Positions 28,000 to 37,848 of a stretch of 64,000 nucleotides of DNA are shown here, piece by piece. The notes below the pieces were generated by a model that saw nothing but the letters and a program-made list of their open reading frames with translations, did no database searches and was not told where the DNA came from. Source of the stretch: Pycnococcus provasolii. Its lineage: Eukaryota; Chlorophyta; Pseudoscourfieldiophyceae; Pseudoscourfieldiales. The stretch is from assembly GCA_049487715.1 (NCBI GenBank), contig CP150577.1, positions 310,001-374,000 on the forward strand, written 5' to 3'. Both the position numbers and the translations under genes were made by a program. Every line of letters starts with the position of its first letter. The first letter of the stretch is position 1.

Positions 28000-29115
28000 T
28001 TATGTATATATTCTAAGCAAACCGCGGCTTACTTCCGCCCAACTTTGTAGCACTTGTAGCTCGAATTTTGGATTGTGCCATGCTGCCATACGCTCTGCTT
28101 TGTTGAAAAACGTACCACCTCGCTTTCCCGAAAAGCCGAAAACGCCGATTTTCTTACAAAACTGACTCTTTAGCAGTCGAGTCAAAAAACGGATTCCAGA
28201 TGTAGGTACCCCAACAGAATTGAAAAGCCCTTCTAATAAGCAGTTCGTTTGATCAGAAAGTGGATAAGGTACAAGAGCGCCATTCGTCAGGTTCCAATTT
28301 TCAGTATAGTCGTAAAATGCATGGAGACGTTCAATGCCCTCGCGTAGAGCCGGCATGGTTCGCTCTCCTCTAGCGCGCATTCGCGCCTCTCGTTGTCTGC
28401 CCGGGCCACCATATGTAAAGGCATCGCTAGGCATCCAGTAATACCGTAACTCAACTCCCTTGCCACCGCCCGCCTCAGTACCTACAACACGACCGCGATG
28501 CGGTTTCACTATTATCACATGACTTTTAGCACCAAGACTATTCTCAAAGTGTTTTGTTGATTGCAGGCCTATTCTCACGACGGTGTTATGGCTGTCAATT
28601 ATTGGCCCATACATTTTATCTGCGAGGTGGTCGCTGTAGACAACGAAAGCGCATGAGCCCCAAGAGCCGTGTTTAATATCTGGGAGTGCTGCGTGGTCAG
28701 CACTTGTGAATATTCGCGTGACCCGTTTACCACCGCCATAAAGACGCACGTTGTACTGAGGCTTCAGGGCTTTGGCTGGCGTGCTCAATACGTATGGACG
28801 GTTAGGCTGAATGCACTCGCGTGTAACAAACGCGCACACGTCTCGAGAAAAGACGCGAACAGCTGCTTCTTCTTCGTTGGACAACGAACTATTTTGCCGA
28901 TAAGGCGAGGTACCCATAGCGTCACGACCAAGTACGTCTGTACAGTGCCGCACTTGACCAAACTCATGAACTCGTTTCGCGCCCACACGTAAATTATGGG
29001 ACTTTCCACGAACCTTTGCCTCCACCTCAAGCCTTATGAATATGAAGAAAAGTGTTGGAAGAATAAACTTCGAATTACTTGTCAGAGAGCTCGTCTGCGG
29101 TACCATCCCTTTCAT
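28000..29115 (-). CDS. GT29 sialyltransferase-like glycosyltransferase
   Basis: 371 residues from the ATG at 29115 (29106 is an alternative). A short hydrophobic anchor (FILPTLFFIFIRL) is followed by a lumenal domain. Sialyl motif L is clear: GSCAFVVYSDHLADKMYGP then IIDSHNTVVRIG (about 153-183). Motif S: GVPTSGIRFLTRLL...CKKIGVFGF (about 302-328). The terminal motif H-x4-E (HNPKFE) lies at about 347-352. GT29 enzymes move sialic acid or, in plants and algae, probably Kdo or Dha from CMP-donors to galactose-type acceptors. Prasinophytes are known to carry GT29-like genes, so this is expected for the lineage; the real substrate is unknown. Intact and intronless. Confidence 0.88.
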   Translation of the reverse strand: MKGMVPQTSSLTSNSKFILPTLFFIFIRLEVEAKVRGKSHNLRVGAKRVHEFGQVRHCTDVLGRDAMGTSPYRQNSSLSNEEEAAVRVFSRDVCAFVTRECIQPNRPYVLSTPAKALKPQYNVRLYGGGKRVTRIFTSADHAALPDIKHGSWGSCAFVVYSDHLADKMYGPIIDSHNTVVRIGLQSTKHFENSLGAKSHVIIVKPHRGRVVGTEAGGGKGVELRYYWMPSDAFTYGGPGRQREARMRARGERTMPALREGIERLHAFYDYTENWNLTNGALVPYPLSDQTNCLLEGLFNSVGVPTSGIRFLTRLLKSQFCKKIGVFGFSGKRGGTFFNKAERMAAWHNPKFELQVLQSWAEVSRGLLRIYT

Positions 29116-29142
29116 GTCGTTGTATTGTCCTACCCACTGCAA

Positions 29143-29540
29143 AATGTCTTGTAATGGCGGTTTACCGTAGTTAGTTTATGACCGATTCTATGCAAGCTGC
29201 GTTTGGCACCGTGAAAAAGAGGTCGAATTCAGCTCGATTTGCAAGCTTTCAGAAAATGTTGGGGTGGTTTTTGTTGTTTTCTAATGTCTCACCCACTGGA
29301 AAACGTCGTATCAAGGGGAGATAACATGGAGTGGCAACTCCGACCAGGCACCGTTGTTTGATGGGGGGGGAGGAGTTCGGGGATCCTCCCGTTGAGGTCA
29401 ACGGAGAACAGCCCAGGGAGCCCGGGCAGAGTTCGCGCCCCTCCCACAGGTCGTCAATCCTCGTTCAGTCTATGGCGGCGGCAGCATCAGTGGCTTTGCG
29501 TGTATAAGGCAAGTGAGCGGCGGTCATGAACTTGGCTTAC
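29143..29540. other. Intergenic with an isolated MITE end
   Basis: Promoter side of the GT29 gene. TGTCTCACCCACTGGAAAAC at 29284-29308 is the left end of the MITE found at 14524, with nothing of its interior. The rest is GC-rich repeat. Confidence 0.55.
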
Positions 29541-29559
29541 ATAGTCACATGCCTGGCTT

Positions 29560-29800
29560 GGTAGGTGCGCGTCGTCGCATCCTTGCCGCGTCCTCAAGAC
29601 GAACGTCATACTCGTGCTATGTTCATTCCAGATATACCCGAATTACGCAATCTTATCGTTAAAACTTGTCATGATCATCCATATGCAGGCCACATGGGCA
29701 GGGATCGCACTATCGCTCTTGTTCGTCGCTACTTCTACTGGGGGACTTCCGTGACCCCGGAGGCGGCGGTTCCCTACGCGTTTTTCCTTTCTTTTGAGTA
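29560..29800 (+). pseudogene. Ty3/gypsy integrase zinc-binding (H2C2) fragment
   Basis: AMFIPDIPELRNLIVKTCHD then HPYAGHMGRDRTIALVRRYF and YWG match the gypsy integrase N-terminal domain (ELRxxILxxxHDxPxAGHxGxxKTxxxxxRxFYWP). The catalytic core is missing. Confidence 0.85.
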
Positions 29801-30700
29801 ACACTTTTACCTTAAGCTACACTTTGACACTCTAAGGTTCACACACGTTCGTAAACACAAGTTACCACTATTACAATGCCACAGAATCTGGGAACCTAAT
29901 CCAAATGCAATCTGGGGCAATTGGAAGGAAGAGGGAGCCCGGGGAAGTCTCCCTCCCCCACCTTGTGTTACGGACCTTAGCTACCGTCATTTGAGATCTA
30001 AGTTTCTAAGTTTCCATTCTGGAGTATGGAGTTCGCCGAACGCGCGCAATCCATGTACCGTGCATGGGACACGCATGGGCAGTACGAAGAGGAACACGGC
30101 GTCCCAGGACAGTTCGCCGAAATAGGAGCGGCCTTCGCGCCGGTACATTCTTGAGGGGATTGTTAGTTATTTTGGCCGCTCAAAGGATCGGCAGATATCT
30201 TCTTGTTAGCCCTATGGGTTAGAATTTTTGAATCTCTTCAATCTCTGTCCCTGCGAAGGCTTTTCTTCTTCTTCCGAGGTCCGGCCCAGAAAGCTGCCTC
30301 TTTAGGTGCAACGCGATGCATAAAGCAGTAACTTTTTCTGTGTGTTCCTCATTTCTTGCCGTTTCTGGCGATTTCTGGCGATTTCTAGGAAATTTTCCCC
30401 GTTGTGTTTGGTCGAGAACTCCATGGAATTCGGTGGAATTCGGTCGAATTCGATGGAATTCGACCGAATTCGACTGAAAATGAGTTTTAGCACCGCAAGC
30501 TTGCCTGGAATCGGTCATATAATTTGTAAAAGCTCCACTACCACGAGGTAGGAGCCGCCTTATTAAGTGGCATTTTGGGGCCCCTAACGCTATCGATTTT
30601 CCTAAAAATAACGTTAGCGACGACCCGCTAACGCTATTTGCTAAGGGAATTGCCTTGTGCAAGTACACTCTAATAGGGCACTGAGGTCGCTCCATCACCT
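29801..30700. other. No gene seen; repeats
   Basis: 29885-29925 is the inverse of about 36800-36840 (CTGGGAACCTAATCCAAATG). A possible 43-residue gag-like ORF starts at 30026 (MEFAERAQSMYRAWDTHGQY). A GAATTC-rich tandem lies at 30418-30478. Confidence 0.45.
30418..30478. repeat. Tandem GGAATTCG-type palindromic units
   Basis: Five GAATTC sites within 60 bp in units of about 10-11 bp (GGAATTCGGT, CGAATTCGAT), starting at about 30424. Confidence 0.8.
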
Positions 30701-30727
30701 CTTCTTATTGTGAATCATCTCGTCAAA

Positions 30728-32002
30728 ATGGTTGTGCAACTATCGACGGCTGTTCAGGCGTGCCGCTTGTGCAGTTCAGTGCTGATATTGGTTTTTATGA
30801 CCATAATAGACTTTACTAAGATCTGTTATGCGCACAGAGAGTGCCCTTTACCTGTTCGAAAAATACTGTCAACTTTCAAAGCCCACGGTGGCATGATGAA
30901 TACTCGTTGTCCTGAAGAAAAGTGGCTTGAAGAGTACCGGACACGCATGCCAGCTCGCAAATCGTTTGTGACTCTCGAGGTGCGCGTATCTACCCTAGAA
31001 ACATGAAGTTTATGTGCGTCTTAAAAGTCAATACGAACGTGCCCTCAACCTCACATCGCTTCAATATCAACAAAACGAACAATACAGATCGGCTGCAACA
31101 AAGCTTTAGACAGCATGTCTATGCTTCGTACGTTTACTAAGGACCCGAGGTATCGCAAATCGGTTTGGATGCATGCAACTGGACTAAATGATGTGAAGTC
31201 GTGTGGCGTCTGTGGACAGTGCTCTGTTGACCCGATGATCCACAGTGAAAGTGCAGCTATCAGCAGGTATGCTTTTTCTCTATCTGAACTCGACTCCTCA
31301 ACCACACACTAAAATCTTTCCCCAAGTTATCAGCATCATTGTGTAGAGCCTCTTCCGACAACTTTCCGCGCACTTAAAAAGGGGCATCGAGCTTTAGGGC
31401 TAAGTGCGAGCACATTCGTCTTACGAAACGTAGCCGTGACCAAGTCGGGAACAAAACCATTCGTCTATTTTCCAAAGGACTCAAGACCTGGTAAAGAGTC
31501 TATCGGTTTACGAGAAATGCGCACTACAGGTCTGGTGCCTGTGCCAGCCATCTCAGTTGATAAATATGTTGCAAACTTCGCCGTAGAAAAGGTCGATATT
31601 TTGCTTATAGATACGGAGGGAAATGACGCAAATGTGTTGTATGGTGCATCACGAACGTTGCGCGCGCACAAGCCTTTCTACGTGATATTTGAATATCACA
31701 AAGTACTGCCGTGGCGATTAATGAAGCTCAAATCTTTGATCGACTATATGGATGACATGAAGTACGAGTGTTATTGGGCTCACAACAAAGGAATGCTATT
31801 CCAAATTACACACTGTTGGCATCCACACTACGATACACATACGTGGAGCAATATAGCGTGCTATCATCGAAGTGATAAGCTTATGGCAGATATTATGCGG
31901 CGCATCTCTCGAGAATCGTGTGTATATAGGCTCAGTGAGCGGGAGAAAGGAAACGCGACACATTTCTTGACGTGGACACGTCCTGCGAAGTGGATCGTTT
32001 GA
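30728..32002 (+). CDS. FkbM-family methyltransferase, three exons
   Basis: Exons 30728-30979, 31088-31266 and 31327-32002 join in frame to 368 residues. The start is the first ATG; the N-terminus has a hydrophobic segment (SVLILVFMTIIDF), so it is a membrane-anchored or secreted enzyme. Splicing rebuilds the SAM fold: SFVTLE/IGCNKALDSMSML (motif I region), then AAISS/YQHHCVEPLPTTFRAL (the VEPxPxTxxxL motif of FkbM), TFVLRNVAVTKSG, and VDILLIDTEGNDANVLYGAS, the family's most conserved block. FkbM enzymes O-methylate sugars and polyketides. A glycan target fits the context. Intact. Confidence 0.85.
30980..31087 (+). other. Spliceosomal intron 1 of the FkbM gene
   Basis: 108 nt, GTGCG to ATACAG, with stops inside; removal joins FVTLE to IGCNKA. 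Confidence 0.7.
31267..31326 (+). other. Spliceosomal intron 2 of the FkbM gene
   Basis: 60 nt, GTATGC to CCCAAG, with ACACTAAAA as branch-point candidate. The phase-2 exon end and this acceptor are the combination that keeps the VEPLPTTF block in frame. Confidence 0.7.
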
Positions 32003-32404
32003 AAAGGAAAGCTCATCAAAAGCTATCGTGAAACATTTTTTGCCTTGACACCCCTAATTTGGTCACAACGGGACGAAATCACAACGGCTCAATCTGAATG
32101 ACATGCCCCAGCGCATACGCAGCCAAGTACGTCAGTGTCAAGTGTCGACACTATCGCAAAACTCATTCCATGTGCCGGCGTCTCCATCCCATGAGGGTGG
32201 ATTAATGCGCGGCACCGTCATGTGTCACGGTTGTTGGCCATGGCGTCACAATCTGGTCCAAATGAATTATAGGGTGCTTCTCTGAAACAGAAGAGTGGTG
32301 GGACAAGTTCGCCGAAGAGGGGGGGCGGGGGGGGGGAGGGGGGGCTGGGAAGGGCAGGTGCCGGAGGACAAGTGGTCCAGGGTGAAGCGAATAAGTAAAA
32401 AAGA
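32003..32404. other. No gene seen
   Basis: Ends in a G-rich tract (GGGGGGAGGGGGGG near 32331) and AGAAATATGG, where family B starts. Confidence 0.5.
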
Positions 32405-32630
32405 GAAATATGGGCGCCGTTACAGACGACCTAGATAGATAGAAGGTAAAGGTTAGAATAAAGGTTACTAGGGGGCAATAATCAGGGGCGAGCTAGGCTG
32501 CGAGCCCCGCGAGCGCGTCCGAAGAGGTGCGAGATATTCAAAAAGAGGCGCCAAACAGGATTAGGGGTTAGCAACATCACCGGCTGGTGATACTCGCCCC
32601 TCCCCCCTTGGCTCAAATAGTTCCAAGATT
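32405..32630 (-). repeat. Dispersed repeat family B, inverted copy
   Basis: Reverse complement of about 5810-6015, near identical including GGTTAGCAACATCACCGGCT. Confidence 0.75.
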
Positions 32631-32634
32631 CCAG

Positions 32635-32875
32635 CGTTGAAAATAAGCGCGCGTGACTGCTTCGCCTTTGATCAGCGCGTCGCTGAGCGAGACTTTGAGC
32701 GGCAAGTGTCCGAGTGGCTTATCCAACCACTTGACGGTAAGCTCGTAGTCCAAGCCCCTGCCTCTGAGTCGCTTATGCGCCATGATGCCTTCAATGCGTA
32801 GCGGCGGGTCCAGGACAGGCGTGTGCGCTGTGGCGACGTGCGTCGGGTGAGCTGCGCGCAGGTGCTCGCTGTGCC
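32635..32875 (-). pseudogene. Ty3/gypsy integrase C-terminus with chromodomain-like segment
   Basis: The minus-strand reading PPLRIEGIMAHKRLRGRGLD then YELTVKWLDKPLGHLP and FQRW resembles the chromodomain at the end of chromovirus integrases (EVExILxHRxxxxxYxVKWxGxP). It abuts the LTR family A neighbourhood, suggesting family A is a gypsy chromovirus. Confidence 0.6.
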
Positions 32876-33049
32876 AAGTTGTGACTTGTGAAACAGCTAC
32901 GCTACCTTAAAACAGCCTACGAAACTTTACAGCCTTTGAGTATAAAACCAAAAGAGAGTGTGTTTGTAAGGTCCTTTCTCAAGACGGGAGAAGTTCCGTT
33001 CAAGAGAGGTTCCTAAAAGAAGAAAGAAAAACCAAAAGAAAAACCAAAG

Positions 33050-33080
33050 AAAAGAGTTAGGGTTAGGGTTAACCGTAACA
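33050..33080. repeat. TTAGGG-type run inside a retroelement leader
   Basis: GTTAGGGTTAGGGTTAACC, the inverse of the run near 23230, carried with its A-rich flank, so it is part of a dispersed element. Confidence 0.65.
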
Positions 33081-33097
33081 CTATCGCTGAGGAACAT

Positions 33098-34147
33098 GTA
33101 TACTCAAAGGCTGTAAAGTTTCGTAGGCTGTTTTAAGGTAGCGTAGCTGTTTCACAACTTGAGGCTCATATACCTGAAGAGAATAAGTAGAAAAGAAAAG
33201 AAAAGAGTGGTCTTACAACTTAGACAACTAGGGGCCGCGCCCATTATCCCTCTGGGATCCCGAGTCCTCAACAACGGTTCCTGTAGAGATTGTGAATAAT
33301 GATCGTTTGAATTACAGGAGGGCAATAATAAGGGCGCGGGATGTGAAACCCTCTGGGGGTTCACGTGATGTGAAACCCATTCTCCTGTGTTTATTCCTTG
33401 TGTTTGTTTCGGGGATCGGATCGGGGATCGGATCGCACCTAGGGATCGCGGATCGGATCGCGGACTCACCCCTCTCTCCACAGGCCCCCCTGGACGCGAA
33501 TCGATCTGGCAAGATCGGTTGCGTGCATCTTTGATTGATGGGTCCCATCAGTTGTTGCTGCGCTTCTGTTGCGCCAGCTCGACGTTGCGCCGGGAATGAC
33601 TCACGTGTGGGTAGCGCAGGCGGTGCGTGATTTGAGCATCAGTGAGCACTCCTGCAGGTGGCACGATGACGTCGCGCATGGGCGTGAATTCTGACGGACC
33701 GCGCGGTTTGCCAAGGATATCCGCCAGCTGCAGTTCTCGCGGTACCTGCTCGATTTCGATGATGCCATCATGCCTTTCGATTTTTGGTAGCGATGCTCCT
33801 ATCGTGTGGCGTGACGTATATCTGGTTTCTGTGGTGGCGTCTCAGCCTCTCCACTACCTGTTCACGCGCCTATTTTCAATGGCGTCCAAGGTTGTTAGAC
33901 CACTGGTTCCATGTAGAGATTGTGAATAATGATCGTTTGAATTACAGGAGGGCAATAATAAGGGCGCGGGATGTGAAACCCTCTGGGGGTTCACGTGATG
34001 TGAAACCCATTCTCCTGTGTTTATTCCTTGTGTTTGTTTCGGGGATCGGATCGGGGATCGGATCGCACCTAGGGATCGCGGATCGGATCGCGGACTCACC
34101 CCTCTCTCCACAGTTCCCCACAAGGCATATAAGGTATAATCTCGACA
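33098..34147 (-). repeat. LTR family A copy split by a copia element
   Basis: The parts 33098-33281 and 34113-34147 are contiguous in other family A copies (ACGGTTCCCCACAAGG). Here the 33282-34112 element sits between them with a GTTCC duplication. Confidence 0.85.
33282..34112 (-). mobile_element. Small copia-type LTR element (TRIM-like), 831 bp with 201-bp LTRs
   Basis: Two near-identical 201-bp direct repeats (33282-33482 and 33912-34112), each with TG...CA ends, flank about 430 bp. The 5-bp target duplication GTTCC lies at 33277-33281 and 34113-34117. In the minus orientation the interior starts TGGAACCAGTGG, a plausible primer-binding site, and ends with the purine tract AGGGGGG. The only coding trace is the copia tail QLADILGKPRGPSEFTPMRD (about 33660-33745). 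Intact ends and equal LTRs suggest a fairly recent insertion. A partial third LTR lies inverted at 34152-34200. Confidence 0.85.
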
Positions 34148-34505
34148 GCCCTTAGTATTGCCCTCCTGTAATTCAAACGGTCATTATTCACAATCTCTAC
34201 ATATTTTCGATCGCCCAAACCAAAGCTCTCAGGTGGATCGGATCCTCCATGACCGCACCACCGGCCGGCCTCGCTTCGGGGGTCTACAGCGCGCTCGTGC
34301 AGCAGGCGACGCGCAGGTATCTCGAGGAAGCTGCCAAAGACAGCGACGCAGCGAACAAGCTCTCGGGCCAAGGTGTCGCAGCCATATGCGCAACAGGTGC
34401 GAAGCCGGGGACGGAAGAAAGGGAGGGAGGGAGGTGGGGACGGTGCAGCCTAGCCATGGCTGCTCCGTCCGTACACTGGCACGCCAAAAGGCGGGCACTG
34501 CAGTA

Positions 34506-35330
34506 ATGGAAAAATACTCAATAACGTACAAACACACAACCACAAAATGCATAGGGCTTATTATGGGTGTCACGCACGTACTTAGCGGTCCAGACCACCT
34601 GAGCGCGCTCGCAATGCTCAGCGTGGGAAGCAGCTGGCGCGCGTTTGGTCTTGGTTGTCGGTGGGGCATCGGTCACAGCACAGGGCTGCTGCTCATTGCC
34701 ATAGCGTTCTTTTCGACTTCCAAGCAGCTTGACCTAAAGGCAGTCTCTTTCTACGCCGATTGGTTTGTGGGTATCTCCATGCTCGCGCTCGGATGTGTTG
34801 GGTTCTACAAGGTCAAGATAGACTGGGACCGCGGTGCATTCAAGCCGGCTGTACAGGAGGCAAGAGCAAAGGGCGACTTGCCTGATCCGGTGGAGGAAAA
34901 GTTGGTGGAGAAGTCGCTCATAGCAGACGCTGAGGCGGCAGCAGAGGCGGGGAAGCACGACCCCTGCAAGGAATGCACGCAGTTCCTGAAGGTGGTGGAC
35001 TTCTCGAAGCCGTCTACACAGCGCCTTGCGGCGCTCGGCGTGGGCATCATCCACGGCGTCGCCGGCCCGGGCGGTGTGCTCGGCGTTCTTCCCGCCGTCG
35101 TTTTAAACGACTGGGTGAAGAGTTCTGTATACTTGCTGAGTTTTATTGTCGCGAGCATTTTGATGATGGGCATTTTCGCCGCTGGATACGGCGAGATGAC
35201 GCTTCGTCTCGGCCGCACGGAGCGCATCAACGCGATGTTGAGCGCATTCAGCGCGGGCCTCAGCTTCCTCGTCGGCGTCGTGTGGGTGTTGCTGTTGTGG
35301 GAGGGCAAGCTCGACGAGGTGTTCGAGTAG
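34506..35330 (+). CDS. NicO/RcnA-like metal transporter, plant-type high-affinity nickel-transport family
   Basis: 274 residues from the ATG at 34506; the frame is open upstream through LTR sequence, so this ATG is preferred. Membrane segments at both ends surround an acidic, Ala-rich loop (about 105-160). Signature: [20 protein letters not shown] (H-x5-DH) and [13 protein letters not shown] in the first half, [20 protein letters not shown] in the second, the H-rich helices expected of NicO transporters. Plant relatives are plastid or endomembrane proteins of unclear metal. It is more GC-rich than the glycan genes, and a GC-rich leader with an ORF ([20 protein letters not shown]) precedes it at 34249, suggesting capture from a normal chromosome. 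Confidence 0.75.
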   Translation: MEKYSITYKHTTTKCIGLIMGVTHVLSGPDHLSALAMLSVGSSWRAFGLGCRWGIGHSTGLLLIAIAFFSTSKQLDLKAVSFYADWFVGISMLALGCVGFYKVKIDWDRGAFKPAVQEARAKGDLPDPVEEKLVEKSLIADAEAAAEAGKHDPCKECTQFLKVVDFSKPSTQRLAALGVGIIHGVAGPGGVLGVLPAVVLNDWVKSSVYLLSFIVASILMMGIFAAGYGEMTLRLGRTERINAMLSAFSAGLSFLVGVVWVLLLWEGKLDEVFE

Positions 35331-35534
35331 TCAGCGAGGAAGTTCAGCATCTTAAAAGAAAATATACAGAACCTAGCCACGCGCTTTTGTTACCGATACT
35401 TGAGAATATCACCCAACTTTCGCTTCACGGTAGCTTCAACAATCGTATTAGAACTTCCTCCAGAGTAGTAGTGCGGAAGGTGTGTGTCTGCTTGCGGCTG
35501 CCCAACCCCTGCGTGTACCCATCGGCGACGAAGA

Positions 35535-35605
35535 TCTCTCACGACGAAGTTCTTCTCGACGAAGTTCTAACGAAGTTCGACGAAGTTCTCGCGTTCGCGT
35601 AGAAC
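35535..35605 (+). repeat. Tandem CGACGAAGTTCT units
   Basis: Four degenerate units, CGACGAAGTTCT, CGACGAAGTTCT, AACGAAGTT and CGACGAAGTTCT, in about 60 bp downstream of the transporter. Confidence 0.75.
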
Positions 35606-35781
35606 CACTTATATGTGGCGAAACAATGTTGGTAAGTGAATCACTTCAAGAGTTATACCTCATATTCCATTCGAATTCGAATTCATGAGTTTTGTTGCGC
35701 CAATTTCGAGAGGGAAATTCGTTTGGAGAACGACACCAACATCACTATCAACAAAATTCGGACAAACCTTTTTGAAAAGTA

Positions 35782-36096
35782 CTAAGGCTTTTCTTCTCTC
35801 AACCTTTTTGAAGCACCAGAAAATGAGCACATTGTGCGATTCTCTTCTGGATGATTAACAGTCTGAAAGTGACAGGCTGCTGAAAAGTACTCTCCTCGCA
35901 TGATAGAGTTTCCAATAAAATAAAGTGTATGCTCATTAGTCGTGGAACTTTCTTTGGGAAAGTTCAGACAACGGGCAACTTGACCCAAAGTTTCGTTTGC
36001 GAGTTCTAAACTGCACGGTGAGCTGCAGTGTGCAAGTAAGAAGGAAATGCACACTACTAAAAAATATGTTATCATGTACAAGGAGCGAAAGGGCAT
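35782..36096 (-). CDS. Truncated PC-esterase/TBL-like (SGNH) protein
   Basis: 104 residues from the ATG at 36096 with a signal peptide (MITYFLVVCISFLLAHCSS). Then ARCLNFP...HTLYFIGNSIMRGEYFSA, which resembles the GDS block of plant trichome-birefringence-like O-acetyltransferases and fungal PC-esterases (LxFVGDSxxRxxxxSL). In this ORF Asp of GDS is Asn. The DxxH block is absent: the frame stops after SGASKRLREEKP, near a possible 5' splice site (AAAAAGGTTGAG), but no downstream exon was found. Likely a broken gene of glycan acylation. Confidence 0.45.
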   Translation of the reverse strand: MPFRSLYMITYFLVVCISFLLAHCSSPCSLELANETLGQVARCLNFPKESSTTNEHTLYFIGNSIMRGEYFSAACHFQTVNHPEENRTMCSFSGASKRLREEKP

Positions 36097-36304
36097 AACA
36101 ATACAACTATGTCCTTTATGAACGAGCAACGAGTTACGAGCAAGTATCTAAGGTTTAGTGCTTTCTCGCTATTATTAGTATCTTTTGCGTAAATGCTCTT
36201 TTCTTGAAGTCTGCTGTGTTGATGCTGAAAACCCTATAACCCTTATTACACCTGCTGGGGATGGGCGACTCGAATGAATTCGTGTCGCTTCACCTCCACA
36301 GGTG
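36097..36304. other. No gene seen
   Basis: Promoter side of the truncated esterase-like ORF. Confidence 0.4.
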
Positions 36305-36456
36305 CCCGCCGGGCGGGTGGGTGGGATATTAACACCGGATTTACTTAAGAGGCAGAGTTTTTAGCCCCTTTTTTCGGAAGCCCCAAAAATTAACTTTTGC
36401 GCTATTTGTGCGCTGAAGACGCGGTTTTTTGCGCTGGATTCCTCGTCTCTCGTAAT
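36305..36456 (+). repeat. Shared leader repeat, copy 1
   Basis: About 150 bp (GGCGGGTGGGTGG through GGATTCCTCGTCTCTCGT) nearly identical to 41451-41601. Both copies end at an ATG (36455 here, 41600 there) opening ORFs that begin MDFRT and MVFRT. Confidence 0.8.
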
Positions 36457-37222
36457 GGACTTTAGAACAAAACAACGCTCAAAACGGACCTGTAGAACGC
36501 CGTCAGTGCGTCGTGAAGTAGGTGGTCTACGAGGGAAAATAACGGCAGAATACAACGGGGAGCGCCCAAAATTCCCTTTCCCCTGAACGTATGGGTTTAG
36601 GGTTTCCCGGGGCGAAAATGATCCTGTGAGGGTAGATCAAGACTCCCCCGGCCATGGAATGTCGCCCGACCATCATGGCGTCCGCCGCACCAACCATCAG
36701 GGGGATGATGTGCGACAACATTATGCTTACAAGTGTGAAGACACTAGGGGTTTGACACTTGTAAGGGTCCCCCGGGGATCTCATCCCTGGAACCCCTGAT
36801 TGCCCCAGATTGCATTTGGATTAGGTTCCCAGATTCTGGTGGCATCTTCCCCGTTCCGTGCTTTGCCCCTTAAGGCCACCTCAGCCTTTTATGTAACGCC
36901 ATTATTCGGAATCAATTGTGTGTGTGTGTGTGTAGTGTGTGTGTGTGGGTGACGACCCCACAGGGCCCAACCTTCTTACGTCGTCACACGTTAACGTGTG
37001 TAAACATACCTCTTTTACACTTCAATCACCACAATGTCCGAGTCTTTCCCGCTAGCCAACTACGGTCTTCCCGCACCCAACAGCTGGCAAGTAGCGAGAA
37101 TCACCAACGACTTGGAGCCGAAAGACTTAATCCGCACTCAGCGCGACGTCACCGGCCTAATCCTCGCGGCCATACAGGAGGAACCTGAGGGAAAGGCGGC
37201 CGGAACTAATTCACTAGCCAAT
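36457..37222. other. No intact gene; retroelement debris
   Basis: Includes a TG dinucleotide run (36916-36948) and a possible gag-like start at 37034 (MSESFPLANYGLPAPNSWQV) cut by the MITE copy. Confidence 0.45.
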
Positions 37223-37844
37223 CTATATATATAGGACGATTGCGCCCTATCTATAGGACGCGGGTGTAGACCCCCTTGCACGTGGGTTCTATGAACGCCA
37301 CTTTGTGAGTGTATTGTTGGAACATGTATTCGAAAACCTACCAGCCCAGTGGGTATTGTTCCACCCCTCACAGAGTTGTACGATAGGCCAAAGTTCATGA
37401 ATTTTTTATTTTTTATTTTGTTTTTGGAAAATTCTCGAAAATTTAAATAATCTTATGTACGCCTGCGTTTTTGTGGCCAAACGCCTCCCTCAGGTTGTCG
37501 TTTATGACCCAAACAACCTTCGTACAAAAGGGTGTCAAAGTCCGCCTTGAATTAGCTTGTCAAATACACGCTAAAACAGAGATGAGTCATGCTGATTTTC
37601 ACCCCAAAATCACCCCCGTTTGGGAAGGTGTCAATCGGAAAATGCATGCCATGTTCTGAATTCGTGCAAGCTTTCAAATTTGAGGTTTACATGTGAAAGA
37701 GGACTCCAAGAGCTTTCATTTGCACCTAGTTCCATCTTGTTTTGACACCGTAATAGTATTCATTTAAAGGAATAAACCTAAGAGACCATAACCGTCCTAT
37801 ATATAGGATCGGGTCCTATATATAGGACGGTCAGTGGGAGGGAC
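37223..37844. mobile_element. MITE copy 2, left end truncated
   Basis: Near identical to 14548-15168. The left inverted repeat is missing (it begins at CTATATATATAGGACG). The right end CAGTGGGAGGGACA is followed by TTA. Confidence 0.8.
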
Positions 37845-37848
37845 ATTA

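Noticed and set aside
29143-30700. Possible tRNA or small RNA genes in the gap
   Set aside because: No cloverleaf-type A/B boxes or CCA-adjacent stems could be recognised by eye.
34158-34505. N-terminal extension of the NicO-like protein
   Set aside because: The in-frame upstream part reads through a copia LTR remnant; the ATG at 34506 gives a normal family start.
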